Below, piece by piece: positions 63,744-64,000 of a DNA stretch of 64,000 nt. This DNA is from Glaciibacter superstes DSM 21135 (GTDB taxonomy: Bacteria > Actinomycetota > Actinomycetes > Actinomycetales > Microbacteriaceae). The DNA lies in NCBI RefSeq assembly GCF_000421145.1, contig NZ_ATWH01000015.1:1-64000 (forward strand). Direction: 5' to 3'. Position numbers and translations under genes: made by a program. The notes beneath the pieces are model-generated. The model was not told the origin of the DNA. It worked only from the letters and a program-made list of their open reading frames with translations, and did no database searches. Position 1 is the stretch's first letter. Every line of letters starts with the position of its first letter.

Positions 63744-64000
63744 ATGGACAGGGTTCGTCGTGGGCGGCAGGTGCTGCTGGGGCTAGCAGTGGCGGCCGTG
63801 CTCACGGCGAGTGGCTGCACGACCGGCCTGCCGGAGGCATCCGCTCCACCGTCTCCGGTGTCAGCCTCGCAGCCGGTGGCCGGGTCTGCTGCAGCGTGTG
63901 TGCCGAATGCCCAGGAGGTCGTTGCTGCCAAGAACACGCAGTCGACGAAGCCGATGTCGGCCGAGCAGGCTGCTGCATACGACAAGGCCGCGGCCGCCGT
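63744..64000 (+). CDS. Lipoprotein, 3' end cut by window
   Basis: It begins MDRVRRGRQVLLGLAVAAVL with lipobox ending TASGC, followed by an Ala/Ser/Pro-rich region. The ribosome site AAGGAG overlaps the previous stop codon, so it is co-transcribed with the hydrolase. Only about 85 residues are visible; it could be another beta-lactamase-fold protein, which is a guess. Confidence 0.85.
   Translation, partial: MDRVRRGRQVLLGLAVAAVLTASGCTTGLPEASAPPSPVSASQPVAGSAAACVPNAQEVVAAKNTQSTKPMSAEQAAAYDKAAAA

Overview
The window is a stretch of chromosome from a high-GC Gram-positive actinobacterium, most likely a Microbacteriaceae-type organism. This is inferred from GC-rich coding sequence with GTG/TTG starts and many ATGA/GTGA stop-start overlaps, a fdxA-dapC pair, ThyX, a type II citrate synthase, a DtxR/IdeR-like iron box, an actino-pnp-type leader before pnp, and a leucine/itaconate locus laid out as in mycobacteria. 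No rRNA, tRNA, insertion sequence, integrase or CRISPR array was seen.

Region 1 (1-14.8 kb, all plus strand) is a nonribosomal peptide gene cluster cut by the left edge. Two NRPSs are present. One is a C-lacking initiator (A-PCP-C-A-PCP, 6672-11726). The other is a terminal enzyme (A-PCP-C-A-PCP-TE, 1-5577) whose thioesterase has Cys in place of the nucleophilic Ser. Between and after them lie an altered ornithine-carbamoyltransferase-like enzyme, a fold-type II PLP enzyme of the threonine dehydratase/serine racemase family, and an SbnA/SbnB-like pair that should make L-2,3-diaminopropionate (Dap). Together they suggest a small peptide carrying Dap or beta-ureidoalanine, with Thr and Gly predicted for the last two modules. 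The product is not one I recognise. Base composition and oligonucleotide usage change sharply at about 14.8 kb, which suggests horizontal acquisition.

Region 2 (15-35 kb) is core genome: typA; an iron-uptake operon efeUOB (minus strand) behind a DtxR/IdeR-like box; a copper operon copZ-copA-csoR with two CsoR-like palindromes; a PRC-barrel protein; an M23 peptidase; a degenerate LmbE-like membrane protein; fdxA-dapC; gltA; pnp with a structured leader; and an ArsR-SulP transporter pair.

Region 3 (35-49.4 kb) is branched-chain amino acid catabolism. An Lrp/AsnC regulator is divergent from a three-gene E1alpha/E1beta/E2 ketoacid dehydrogenase. A TetR regulator is divergent from a tightly overlapping operon: acyl-CoA carboxylase beta and alpha, acyl-CoA dehydrogenase, CoA transferase A and B, a MaoC hydratase and a CitE-like lyase. 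This gene set matches the M. tuberculosis Rv2495c-Rv2506 region, where the lyase and hydratase serve leucine and itaconate breakdown.

Region 4 (49.5-64 kb) holds mixed housekeeping genes: glutathione peroxidase, aldo/keto reductase, TetR, M16 peptidase, phosphatase, acetyltransferase, dapB, a TIGR01777 epimerase, OsmC, a DUF4395-thioredoxin pair, thyX, a universal stress protein, a formylglycine-generating enzyme with two DUF202 membrane proteins, a beta-lactamase-fold lipoprotein, and a lipoprotein cut by the right edge.
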